Shown piece by piece: positions 9,573 to 16,550 of a stretch of DNA of 16,550 nucleotides. Numbering within the stretch: position 1 is the stretch's first letter; the number at the start of each line of letters is the position of its first letter. The notes below the pieces were generated by a model, which saw only the letters and a program-made list of their open reading frames with translations, did not search any database and was not told where the DNA came from. Source of the stretch: Acanthamoeba sp. SK_2022b (Eukaryota > Discosea > Longamoebia > Acanthamoebidae); contig JANDJZ010000846.1 in NCBI GenBank assembly GCA_027943245.1, positions 1 to 16,550 of the forward strand, given 5' to 3'. Made by a program: the position numbers and the translations under genes.

Positions 9573-10945
9573 TGTGTAGTGCTTTGCTAGGCTTGGCTGG
9601 AGCTTGTAGAACTAAACTCTGGTTGCAACAGAGGTGGGAGATTGGCTCGATCTGAGCTTCCGTCCGATCATGCTGTACCCGGACGAGTGGAACATTCCCT
9701 ACACTCAGAACAAGCTCTACGGCAAGCAACAGTTCGAGCGCCTCCTATCCCAGTTCCGCGCCATCACGAACCACACTGGTTGGTTTTCAGCTCTTTGCTC
9801 TCTCGCCTGCCGCATTGGCTCACGCGTGGCTTTGGGTGTTTTGTAAATGCATTGGTGAGGCAGAGATGGGACTGGTGACGATGGACGATGTGGCATGCTC
9901 GGCGGGCCCCACCAAGATCTCAACCGTGTCCAACTTTGCGTGGGTGGCAAGCGACCTGGCCAAGCGGAAGGTGGAGAAGACACTGAAGCCACTCATCCAG
10001 CAGCTCAAGAACAGGGCTGTCTTCATCATGAAGCGACTCGTCGACATCGTGGACAAGATGGTCGCCGTGCAGAAGCTGAAGAAGAGCGTCCAAGGCCCCA
10101 CCAGCAAGATGGCCGCCTCTTCCTGTACCGTCAACTTGCCTCACTTTGTGTTGGTACTGGCGACCTTGTCCTGAGCCTGCTAATTCGGTCTGCCCGTTGC
10201 AGTCACGATGCGACCCTCGTCCAGCAGCGTGTCGAGGAGCAACCGGCACTCGACTGGCCACGCGGACAAGGTGGTCATGAATGACAGTTCGGGCGACTTC
10301 CCGTATTTCATCCACAGCGTCAAGGTGCTCTTCATGAACTTTGTCGACGAGGTGGCCCAAGACTGCTTCGACAAATGCCAAGACGAGTTCTACTGCACCC
10401 AGATCATCTACTGGGACATGGTCCAGTACGTAACATCATGCCTTGGGTGACGGACATCCATGGACCTAGTCTAATGCACACGTCCATACGATATGGCTGG
10501 CACATCACAGTTTCAGCGGGCACACGTTCCCTGAGAGGAGCAACTCGCTCAACTTCTACCAGCAGAAGGAGGAAGTCACCGCCCTCGCCCGCATCCTGTT
10601 CAAGGAGATCAAGGAGCGCGTGTCGACCAACGTCCTGCTCAAGTTCCACAACTTCTTCTTTGTGCCCATGTGCGTTCCCTCGCTTCTTCTGTTCGCCAAC
10701 TCCCTCGCTGACGCTACTCAACGTGCATGGTGATGGAAATGCACAGGCAAAGCGATTTGTGGGGAGCCGTGCAGGGCAAGGTCACCTCGCTCTCGGATGC
10801 TCAGCTGGCCGAGCTGTTCCAGGTGGGGCCCAACAAGGTGGCCCTCAAGGAGCAGGAGACCAGTCTGCAAGCGCAGCTCAAGGCCCTTGCCACCCTCGAG
10901 GTCTCCTTCATGGAGCACTCCTCCCGCTTCTCCCGCCCGCAGTGA
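7475..10945 (+). CDS. Dynamin-like GTPase, DRP5/ARC5/Dlp class
   Basis: Large GTPase of the dynamin class that includes plant DRP5A/ARC5 and Dictyostelium DlpA-C, which act in cytokinesis and organelle division by constricting membranes. Exons: 7475-7491, 7576-7641, 7728-7886, 7969-8725, 8809-8935, 9021-9093, 9152-9278, 9353-9527, 9632-9778, 9864-10124, 10203-10425, 10511-10669, 10747-10945; 829 aa. The start has a strong context (CAGCCATGG). P-loop GQNNHGKT is residues 42-49 and the switch-I Thr lies in PTKRPV (about 86). The G3 site reads DTPA (162-165) instead of DTPG, and the G4 site reads TKFQ (330-333) with no Asp. Residues ~176-279 are a charged, Ser/Gly/Pro-rich insertion. The stalk has ARC5-like blocks: EFKEKI, ALRRYLLEQAWRHYLEVIP, RLRTLATAYAMSFLQNLERL, LKGT-like VKGTLDG. 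The C-terminus is helical and GED-like, with no PH domain. Two introns (8726, 9528) appear to be GC-AG. Class assignment is firm; catalytic competence is unknown. Confidence 0.9.
8253..8564 (+). other. Disordered insertion inside the dynamin GTPase domain
   Basis: About 104 residues directly after the G3 motif: an acidic start (GEDEDDTDTDREDE), a Ser/Gly/Pro/Ala-rich middle and a basic end (RNRKSKRPTEDKK). Typical dynamins have no such segment here; the family fold resumes at ITPAERFIVAVEE. It contains a good donor-like GTAAGT at 8348, but the reading frame stays open throughout and I find no in-phase acceptor at a normal intron distance. Many Ser/Thr followed by Pro or acidic residues suggest phosphorylation, as inference. 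Confidence 0.8.
9538..9577. repeat. (CT)n(GT)n compound microsatellite in dynamin intron
   Basis: About nine CT units followed by about eleven GT units lie near the 5' end of intron 9528-9631. The GT tract offers many alternative GT donors. Those in phase 1 would create a TAG at the junction; a phase-0 one would add about a dozen residues including Ser-Leu repeats. Confidence 0.9.
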
Positions 10946-11143
10946 TGACCACCCCTGGCTCGTGGCCCAACCCGGAAGTAAGAGTAGACTCGCACAAGAA
11001 CGTCGTGAGGGCGGAGGGCGGCGAAACCTGGGACCTCGGCTGGCCATTTGTTATTTTTATTCTTAAACAACGTTTCATATGAAAGGCACGGTGCCCACTC
11101 TGGAAGGGGGGGGGGGTTGGAAGTCGTCTTCTGGGCTTGATCG
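10946..11143. other. Convergent intergenic region (dynamin 3' end / SH3-WH2 gene 3' end)
   Basis: Only 198 bp lie between the dynamin TGA and the opposing gene's TAG, so the two 3' UTRs probably overlap or abut. It has a T/A-rich patch at 11047-11065 that may serve dynamin polyadenylation and an 11-base G tract at 11106-11116. No gene is visible. Confidence 0.6.
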
Positions 11144-14132
11144 CTACTGGCCTGATTGGAAAAACTGCATCCTCGCAGCAAAGCTGCTGCCGCCTGGTCC
11201 CTGCGGCTGCTGGGTCTGCGGTGCTGCACGCGCCGGTACGCCCGGGCTTCGAGTGGCCGCAGCGGGGGAGGGCGCGGGCGCGAAGCTTCCAGGCCGCCTG
11301 ACCGGCCCCGCGCCACTGGAAGGGGAAGGCGCTACCGGGCCTGCTCCGGCCGATGCAGTTGACGGAGCTCCGAAGCCGCGCGCCACGGGCGAGCGTACTG
11401 GTGCTCCGCCAACAGTCGCTGAAGATGTCCTCGTGGGAGACGCACGGCCAGGCGCCTGAGCTGGTGGCGATGAAAGCGGTCCTGGCCTGGCCACGCCTCT
11501 CTCTGGACCAGACATAGATGGGCCTCTGGGGCGCAGGGCTCCCGTGGGAGGCGCGGCCGCTGTTCCGCCACCTATGCGCGAGGGCCCGCCGGGGAAGCGC
11601 GGAGCTATCGCGGGCGGCGTGCTACCACCTGTTCCACCGCCGATGCGCGATGCCACTGGGCCACTCGTCGACGCACTGCTGCCAGGGGCCTGAACACGGG
11701 TGGGCCGCGTTATGGGGGCTGGCGCAGGGCCGCCGAACCTCGGGCCCGGTCTGACGGCAGTCCCCGAGGGTAGGGGCGTCGGTGTGGGCCCTGCGGGCCT
11801 GCCGACCACTGACGCGGCCGGCGAGGAGGTCGGCTGACCAGAGGGACCAGGGCGAGGTCTAGCCGCCCCGGGCAACCGAACGGGCGCCGGGGATGCTCCT
11901 CCCGTCCTGAAGCTTGCCCCTGGGGTGGCGGCGGGCCTGGTTGGCGGCGAGGCTGAAGCACAACATGGTCAGTCGGTGCCCGCAGAGAGGCTGAGGCAAA
12001 AACCGTGGCCGACGACTTACCAGTAAGCGGGGCCGCCCTGCCTGCTGCGGGAGCGCCTGTCGATGCAGCGGACTTGAGCTTGGGAATGCCGCCGGCAAAC
12101 AAGCCGCCGGCTGGAGACGACGACGGCCCTCCTCTACTGGCACCTCCACCCACTGGCCCGCTGGGCTCTGTTCAACCCAAAGCAGGCAATAAACGGGCCT
12201 CAGCAGGGTTGGCACATCGCAGGGCAACATTGCTCTCTGGGAAGTGGGGAGACAGAGCGTAACTGTTGGTTGTTATGGGCGCGCTGCGGTCGTTGGTGAC
12301 GGCCTTCTTGAGCTTGCCCTTGGAAAACCCTTCGATGCTGCCCAGCAGGGCTCCGCGTCCCGCAGCATTCGCACGCGACACAGCCGGAGGTGGCGGACCT
12401 GCCCAGGTGAACGCACACGCGCGCGTGGCTTAGTTTTCGGCCGTCGTGGCTTGAGCTATTACAGTGGAGTACCAGGCGGGGGCGGCGCAGCAGCCGAAGG
12501 GGCGGGAGTCGGCGGAGGGGGAGCTGGAGCAGCGCCGCCCCTTGCCCCTCCTACCCCGCCGAACATGGGCGGCGGGGCGCCGCCGGAGACAACCGACGGC
12601 GTTGGCTTAGAGGAGGTTGGCGGCGGCGCAGGTTTCGGGGACGAGGTCGGTGCGCCAAAGGTCGGCACAGCAGGCGTTGGGGAGGCGTACGGCCGAGTAG
12701 GGCCCCCGAGCGCCATCGGAGGGGTAGCCATCGTGGGCGGTGGGCGCATAGGACCGGACGGCGGCGCCGGTCCGGAGGGGGCGTGGGATGCGTAGGAGGG
12801 CGCTGGCACTGGCGGCGGGACTGCTTTGGCAGGCACGGGCGGCGGGGCCGCTTTGGGGGCCAACGCGAGCGGTGGAGCAGCGAGCGCTGGAGGCTGGGCC
12901 GCCGTCGGGTAGGAGGGCGCTGGCACTGGCGGCGGGACTGCTTTGGTGGGCACGGGGGGTGGGGCCGCTTTGGGGGGCTGGGCCGGGGCTGAGTAGGCGG
13001 GCTCCAGTGGCGGCTGCGCAGCGGATGGAGGAGCAGCCCAGGGCTGGTACTCGTTGCTTTGGGTAGGGTCAGAGAGGTGAGAATCGTCCTCCGTCGCCCA
13101 CCCGTCTCCGCCCTCGTTGTTGTAGTCGTAATCATTGGTGTAGTCGTAGTCATTGTTGTAGTCGTAACTGGCATTGTGTTCATTGTTCTGACTGTAGTCG
13201 TGGTCGTCGTAATGCTGCGGTTCCTGCTGTGGGGGCTGGGCGTAGCTGTTGTAGTCGGGAGTGGGATCCGGTGTGGAGTAGGCCGCGGGGGGAGTGGGAG
13301 GAGCGGGAGAAGCGTAGGATGTGCTGGCCGTTTGTTGGGTGCCCACCTCCTCATCGACGAAGTTGCTCGGGAAGATGCCCTGGTTGCCGTTCAGCTCACC
13401 GTACCACCAGTCACCTGCGCTCGACCACCAAGTGATGAGGGATCTTGTTGCTGAGCGCTCTATGAGGGCGGGTGGTGATGAGGGCACCTTGCTCCTTGGA
13501 GAGGATACGGATGCGGTCCCCCGCGTAAAAAGACAGATCACCAACCTCAACGCCTTCAAAGTCATTAAAGGCCACACAATAGCCCAAGTCTGCAACCAGA
13601 AAAACGCTGTATCAGAATGGCACGGCAGAAACCAGTCGTAGGTACCGTAGTTTTCATTGTTGTTGCAGCCGGTGCTGGGAGTGTAGAAAGTGTCTTGTGT
13701 GACGCTCGCGTCCACCAGCTCGACGTGGTTGCTGGGAAAGATGCCCGTGACGCCATTGCACATCCCTCGCCACCACCCGGGGTCGTCCTGGGAAAAACAA
13801 TGGTGTTGGCCCCAGACCTGCGGCGAGATATGACGGTGGTTTGGGGAGTACTTTCGATATGAGAGTTATGTAGTCCCCCTCTTGGAAGCTGAGATCGCCA
13901 GGCTCGCACGCCTCGAAAGAGCAAATAGCCACATACACTGGAGAGATGTCACTTGGTTAAAAAAAGATATTATTGCTGACAGTCGCGGTCGACTGCGCGT
14001 GGTACCTTCTTGCGCTGCTCCTGTGAGGCAGTATACAAGACGAGGTGTGTGTTGGCGTGGTCACCAAAAGAATTGAAACACAGTAAAAAGATAGAGGCGG
14101 GGGGTGGCACCTTGCGCACTTCCTCCATACAT
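11144..14132 (-). CDS. SH3-SH3-Pro-rich-WH2 protein, WIP/verprolin-like
   Basis: Probable cortical actin regulator. Exons: 14132-14111, 14020-14006, 13937-13852, 13787-13646, 13589-13488, 13414-12473, 12398-12264, 12167-12021, 11952-11144; 799 aa. SH3-1 is about residues 13-66 (VYVAICSFEACEPGDLSF, DDPGWWRG, GIFPSNHVEL). SH3-2 is about 91-145 (CVAFNDFEG, GDWWYGELNG, GIFPSNFV). An Asn/Asp/Tyr-rich repeat (~205-250) and a long Pro-rich stretch with APPPPP-type profilin/SH3 ligands follow. The WH2 is ~450-475 (GRGALLGSI, GKLKKAVTNDRSAP), nearly the WIP consensus including LKK and TNDRSAP. The C-terminal 320 residues are Pro/Gly/Ala-rich, ending SSFAARMQFFQSGQ. WIP normally carries its WH2 at the N-terminus and has no SH3, so this order is a composite. 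The start at 14132 is my choice; an upstream in-frame ATG at 14234 would add 34 residues. The first two exons are 22 and 15 nt and are the least certain. Donor 12264 is also tentative. Confidence 0.85.
12286..12360 (-). other. WH2 (WASP homology 2) actin-binding motif
   Basis: Encodes the amphipathic helix region RGALLGSIEGF followed by SKGKLKKAVTNDRSAPI, as in WIP/verprolin-type WH2 motifs that bind monomeric actin. LKK and the TNDRSAP tail are intact. There is one or two residues' difference in spacing between helix and LKK compared with WIP (EGFSKGKLKK), which could affect affinity. Confidence 0.9.
12793..12976 (-). repeat. Direct repeat in Pro-rich coding region (39-codon offset)
   Basis: Two nearly identical blocks of about 67 bp (12793-12859 and 12910-12976), offset by 117 bp, encode KAAPPPVP-KAVPPPVPAPSY twice. 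The offset is 39 codons, so the reading frame is kept. This is a recent in-frame internal duplication that doubles a candidate SH3/profilin-binding segment. Confidence 0.85.
13105..13200 (-). repeat. Degenerate 18-bp repeats coding for Asn/Asp/Tyr-rich tract
   Basis: TAGTCGTA-containing units repeat about every 18 bp and encode a DYNNDYDYTNDYDYNN-like tract between SH3-2 and the Pro-rich region. It looks like repeat expansion giving a low-complexity, tyrosine-rich, possibly phosphorylatable linker; function is inference. Confidence 0.75.
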
Positions 14133-14301
14133 GTTGCCTTCGATCAGCTCTTGGCCTCTGAGCTTTCTCTCTGAGATCTTTGGCAATGGTTGCGGGAAGG
14201 GACACCACGTGACGTCAGCAGCAGATAGAATCATTCCCTTTTTAGGCAAGATATTGACCACATAAATTCTCGTTAGATTAATTTAGGTCTCGTTAGCAAG
14301 A
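14133..14301 (-). promoter_or_regulatory. Upstream region of the SH3-WH2 gene with CACGTG/TGACGTCA composite
   Basis: CACGTGACGTCA at 14206-14217 fuses an E-box/G-box palindrome (CACGTG) to a full CRE/ATF palindrome (TGACGTCA), about 75-85 bp upstream of the chosen start codon. Both are classical bZIP/bHLH sites in eukaryotes; use in this organism is not shown. If the upstream ATG at 14234 is used, the element would lie in coding sequence. Confidence 0.5.
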
Positions 14302-14373
14302 TCCCCTGTGGTGTAGTTGGCTAGCATTTCCGCCTGTCACGCGGACGACCCGGGTTCAAATCCCGGCGGGGGA
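14302..14373 (+). tRNA. tRNA-Asp(GUC): tRNA-Asp (GUC)
   Basis: 72-nt intronless cloverleaf. The acceptor stem TCCCCTG pairs with CGGGGGA (one G-T), the anticodon loop is CTGTCAC with anticodon GTC, and the T-arm CCCGG-GTTCAAA-TCCGG type is intact. The internal promoter has an A box (TGGTGTAGTTGG) and a B box (GGTTCAAATCC). No CCA is encoded, as expected for a nuclear gene. It is the only plus-strand gene between two minus-strand genes. Confidence 0.96.
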
Positions 14374-14575
14374 GTAGCTTCTTTTTCACCTTTTTTGTCA
14401 TGTGGGTTGTTGTTGAAGCACATGTGGTGCCGCCAGGAGGAACCTTGGAACACCAGGATAGAAGTAAAATGGGTAGAAGTAAAATAGGGTACTGCCCACA
14501 CTGATTTGCACTCGATTGAAAAATCGCAAAATACATTATACCTAATATTCGGTTGTTGGCCATGCGTAGGGGACA
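14374..14575. other. Intergenic between tRNA-Asp and kinase 3' end
   Basis: About 200 bp holding the Pol III terminators, the kinase gene's 3' UTR region and a short tandem direct repeat (TAGAAGTAAAATGGG / TAGAAGTAAAATAGG at about 14459-14488). No gene seen. Confidence 0.6.
14382..14396 (+). terminator. RNA polymerase III oligo-T terminators
   Basis: T5 at 14382-14386 and T6 at 14391-14396, 8 and 17 bases after the tRNA 3' end, are a typical primary and backup Pol III termination signal. Confidence 0.8.
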
Positions 14576-14827
14576 TCACATCTTGCTGAGCGAACTGATC
14601 AGCTTCTTGCTCGAAGGCCGTTGTGTGGCCTTCTTGTTGGTGCATTGCTTGAACAGTTTGATCAGATCCTGTGCGTGGTGAGGCACACCATGTTAGGCCC
14701 TCCCTTCCCTCAGCAAAGGCTCTACAGGCGCCGGTTGCTTACCTTGAACTCTGCTTCGTCCAGGTCCGACGGCAACGTGGGGCGCACTCCCTGCGCGTTC
14801 GTTTCCGATACCTGCAACCCACGCCAC

Positions 14828-14881
<54 letters not shown>

Positions 14882-16427
14882 ACACACACACCACAACCGC
14901 GGTCAGAGTCAGGACGCGTTCACCAGGCCACGCACAACCCCCCCCCCCAACTCGCAGAGATAAGGGTCCAAGCGCACTTGTAGGGGCGCCACGTCGTGAT
15001 AGGGCCGTTTCATGGTCATCAGCTCGAACAGCAGCATGCCGAACGACCAGACTGCGCTCGAGCCCCGGAAGCACGCGGCGGGAGGAGAGCTCACGTTAGT
15101 GGGCCCAATCAGAAGCAGGGACAACGACGACGACGACGACGAGGGAGGACGACGACAAGCAGGAAGACCAGGAGAGAAACGCGTACTGTCGGCTTCAAAG
15201 CCATACGACTGCGCCTTGCTTCCGTCGCTCTGGCTCATTATCTCCGGAGCGATGAATCCCGCTGTAACCACCACCACCACCACCACCACCACCACCACCA
15301 CCACCACCACCACCACCACCACCACCACCACCACCACCACCACAGCAGTCAAGCAGCGCTGGTCAGTTCAGAGCGCTCCCACTCGCGCGCCTCACGGCGT
15401 GAAAACGGGGGGGGGGTAGAGGTGTTGGTACGTGTGCCCACGTTCTGTGTGAAGGAGATCTTGCCCTTCTCCACCATCTTGGAGACGTCAAAGTCGCCGA
15501 TGTGCATGCTCTTTGGGTTCTTCTGGCCGTCCCACGTCACAAACACGTTGTCGCTCTGCAGGCCACGAGCGAGGGTGAGGCGACTGCAGTCGGCGCATGG
15601 CACGAGCGAGCGCGCGCGCGCGCGGCACCTTGAGGTCGCGGTGGATGATGGATCTGGAGTGGAGGTAGTTGAGGCCCTTGGCGACCTGGAAGGCCCAGTC
15701 GACGATCTCCCGCTTGGCGAAGCGGCGCCCCTGCACCGATCGACTCTCGATCACGTCCCTCAGTGTGCCCGAGTAGAGCTCTATGAACAACCTCACCTGC
15801 AACGCAACCCCCACCCCCCGACAACGAAATGATTGTAATTCATTTAGAATGAAAAATAATAATAATAAAAAAATAAAAAAATAGATCAATTAAATAAAGA
15901 GATGGGGGCGAACCTCCTTCTTGGTCATGTTGCAGTCGCTGCCGATGTAACGAACGATGTTGTCGTGGCGCAGGTCGGTCATGATGGCGATCTCCTTCAT
16001 CATGGGCTCGATATCCGCCGCCTGGGCGTAGGTGAGGTCCATCACCTTGGCCGCAAAGGATAGCCTGCCGTGGGATCGCCAAGGTCAACTCACCTGCGCT
16101 CGTGCGTGCGTGCGTGCGTGCGTGCGTTCGTGCGTGCGCGGAGGTGCCATCTCACCCTTTAACTGTACATCTGTAAACGTTGGCCCCGCTGCCGCCGCCG
16201 CCCAATCGCTCATGGAACTCGACCGTGTCTGCAGACGTGAACCGAGCCAACGAATCGAAGACGACGAAAGGAGGTGAGTGGGAGGGAGAAGTGTTTGCCG
16301 TGCCGCGGGAGAGAGAGAGAGAGAGAGGCACCCCGCTTCACGTCGATGTTGATGCCGACGTCGGGAGTCGAGAACTCGACGGAGGCCTTGCCTATGAGGT
16401 CCGACGCCGACGACGTGCGCACGGGAC
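14576..16427 (-). CDS. Protein kinase, TKL-like, C-terminal catalytic domain (5' part beyond window)
   Basis: Ser/Thr- or dual-specificity-type kinase domain ending the protein. Exons: 16427-16332, 16228-16156, 16064-15914, 15796-15629, 15555-15432, 15261-15187, 15051-14978, 14811-14743, 14668-14576; 307 codons including stop. Motifs in order: a leader SDLIGKASVEFSTPDVGINI; glycine loop LGGGGSGANVY (16205-16173); AAKV Lys (16046-16048); KEIAIMTDLRHDNIVRYIG (alpha-C Glu); LNYLHSRSIIHRDLK; SDNVFV; DFD where DFG is expected (15487-15495); GTPGFIAPE; DIWSFGMLLFELMT; and subdomain XI CTNKKATQRPS. The stop follows the domain closely (SSLSKM). The 'APE', 'WSFG' and 'RP.LP' patterns suit the tyrosine-kinase-like group common in amoebae, but the substrate is unknown. 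Introns are loaded with microsatellites. The upstream exon(s) lie right of the AT-rich intron that starts at 16428, and regulatory domains are unseen. Confidence 0.88.
14829..14892. repeat. (CA)n microsatellite in kinase intron
   Basis: About 30 CA units with one interruption near 14880 in intron 14812-14977. A run of nine C at 14940-14948 lies in the same intron. Confidence 0.95.
15124..15142. repeat. Short (CGA)n trinucleotide tract in kinase intron
   Basis: Six CGA/ACG units within intron 15052-15186, followed by a GA/AC-rich stretch. It is not coding in the reconstructed model. Confidence 0.75.
15267..15343. repeat. (ACC)n trinucleotide microsatellite in kinase intron
   Basis: About 25 perfect ACC/GGT units in intron 15262-15431, starting a few bases from the acceptor used to restore GTPGFIAPE. 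The open frames of poly-His, poly-Thr and poly-Val across it are repeat artefacts. Confidence 0.95.
16101..16140. repeat. (GTGC)n tetranucleotide repeat in kinase intron
   Basis: About nine GTGC/CGTG units with one base change near 16127 in intron 16065-16155, between the glycine-loop exon and the catalytic-Lys exon. Confidence 0.85.
16309..16327. repeat. (GA)n tract beside a kinase donor site
   Basis: About nine GA units start three bases into intron 16229-16331. On the coding strand the donor GTGC runs directly into the CT repeat. Confidence 0.8.
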
Positions 16428-16456
16428 CTGCACCAATACCGACAAAATAATAATAA

Positions 16457-16487
<31 letters not shown>

Positions 16488-16550
16488 TAAAATAAATGCA
16501 TCAATGGACATGAATGGGCCAGTGAGGTCACAGCGAGGCACGTGATTGGG
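16428..16550 (-). other. AT-rich kinase intron and unresolved right edge
   Basis: Coding-strand acceptor TTGGTGCAG at the left end, then an (AAT)n-type tract (about 16445-16496). The last ~50 bases are GC-balanced and open in frame, and may contain the next upstream exon, but no donor can be chosen confidently. Confidence 0.5.

Noticed and set aside
13105..13200. CRISPR-like spaced repeats
   Set aside because: The 18-bp units are contiguous, degenerate and in frame with an Asn/Asp/Tyr-rich protein tract; there are no spacers.
14909..15832. Poly-His, poly-Thr and poly-Val proteins around 15267-15343
   Set aside because: Artefact of the ACC repeat in a kinase intron; the flanking kinase exons splice it out in phase.
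1..16550. A clustered multi-gene system or operon
   Set aside because: The genes are separate intron-rich units in mixed orientation with different roles; only the AP5M1/dynamin divergent pair hints at shared control.

Overview
This is a eukaryotic nuclear window of GC-rich, intron-dense, compact genes. Exons are short (15 nt to 0.9 kb), most introns are 56-180 nt, microsatellites are common, and the gene set points to an amoebozoan. Codon use, intron style and gene families resemble Acanthamoeba, but that assignment is my inference and no database was searched. All gene models were assembled by hand: coding exons were joined where homology to known families resumes, and each junction was checked for intron phase. 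The four models whose start and stop lie in the window, and the two partial ones, all close in frame.

Layout, left to right. (1) <1-4122, minus: importin-5 / karyopherin beta-3, 889 codons in the window, with the C-terminal end beyond base 1. (2) 4528-7118, minus: the mu subunit of the AP-5 adaptor complex, 493 aa, full length. (3) 7475-10945, plus: a dynamin of the DRP5/ARC5/Dlp class, 829 aa, with unusual GTPase motifs and a disordered insertion. It is divergent from AP5M1 across a 356-bp gap. (4) 11144-14132, minus: a 799-aa SH3-SH3-Pro-rich-WH2-Pro-rich protein resembling a WIP/verprolin actin regulator with added SH3 domains. It is tail-to-tail with the dynamin. (5) 14302-14373, plus: tRNA-Asp(GUC) with oligo-T terminators. 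(6) 14576->16427, minus: the C-terminal kinase domain of a TKL-like protein kinase, whose 5' part lies beyond the right edge.

Four of the six genes act in nuclear import, endosomal trafficking, membrane constriction and actin assembly. They are separate transcription units in mixed orientation, so I infer no operon-like coordination.

The points most worth a second look are: the dynamin with DTPA in place of DTPG, no Asp in its TKxD motif and a ~104-residue charged insertion; the composite SH3/WH2 protein; three apparent GC-AG introns that all begin GCAC; a kinase with DFD in place of DFG; and an unusually long importin intron holding a strong inverted repeat. I found no CRISPR array, transposon, viral gene or toxin gene.
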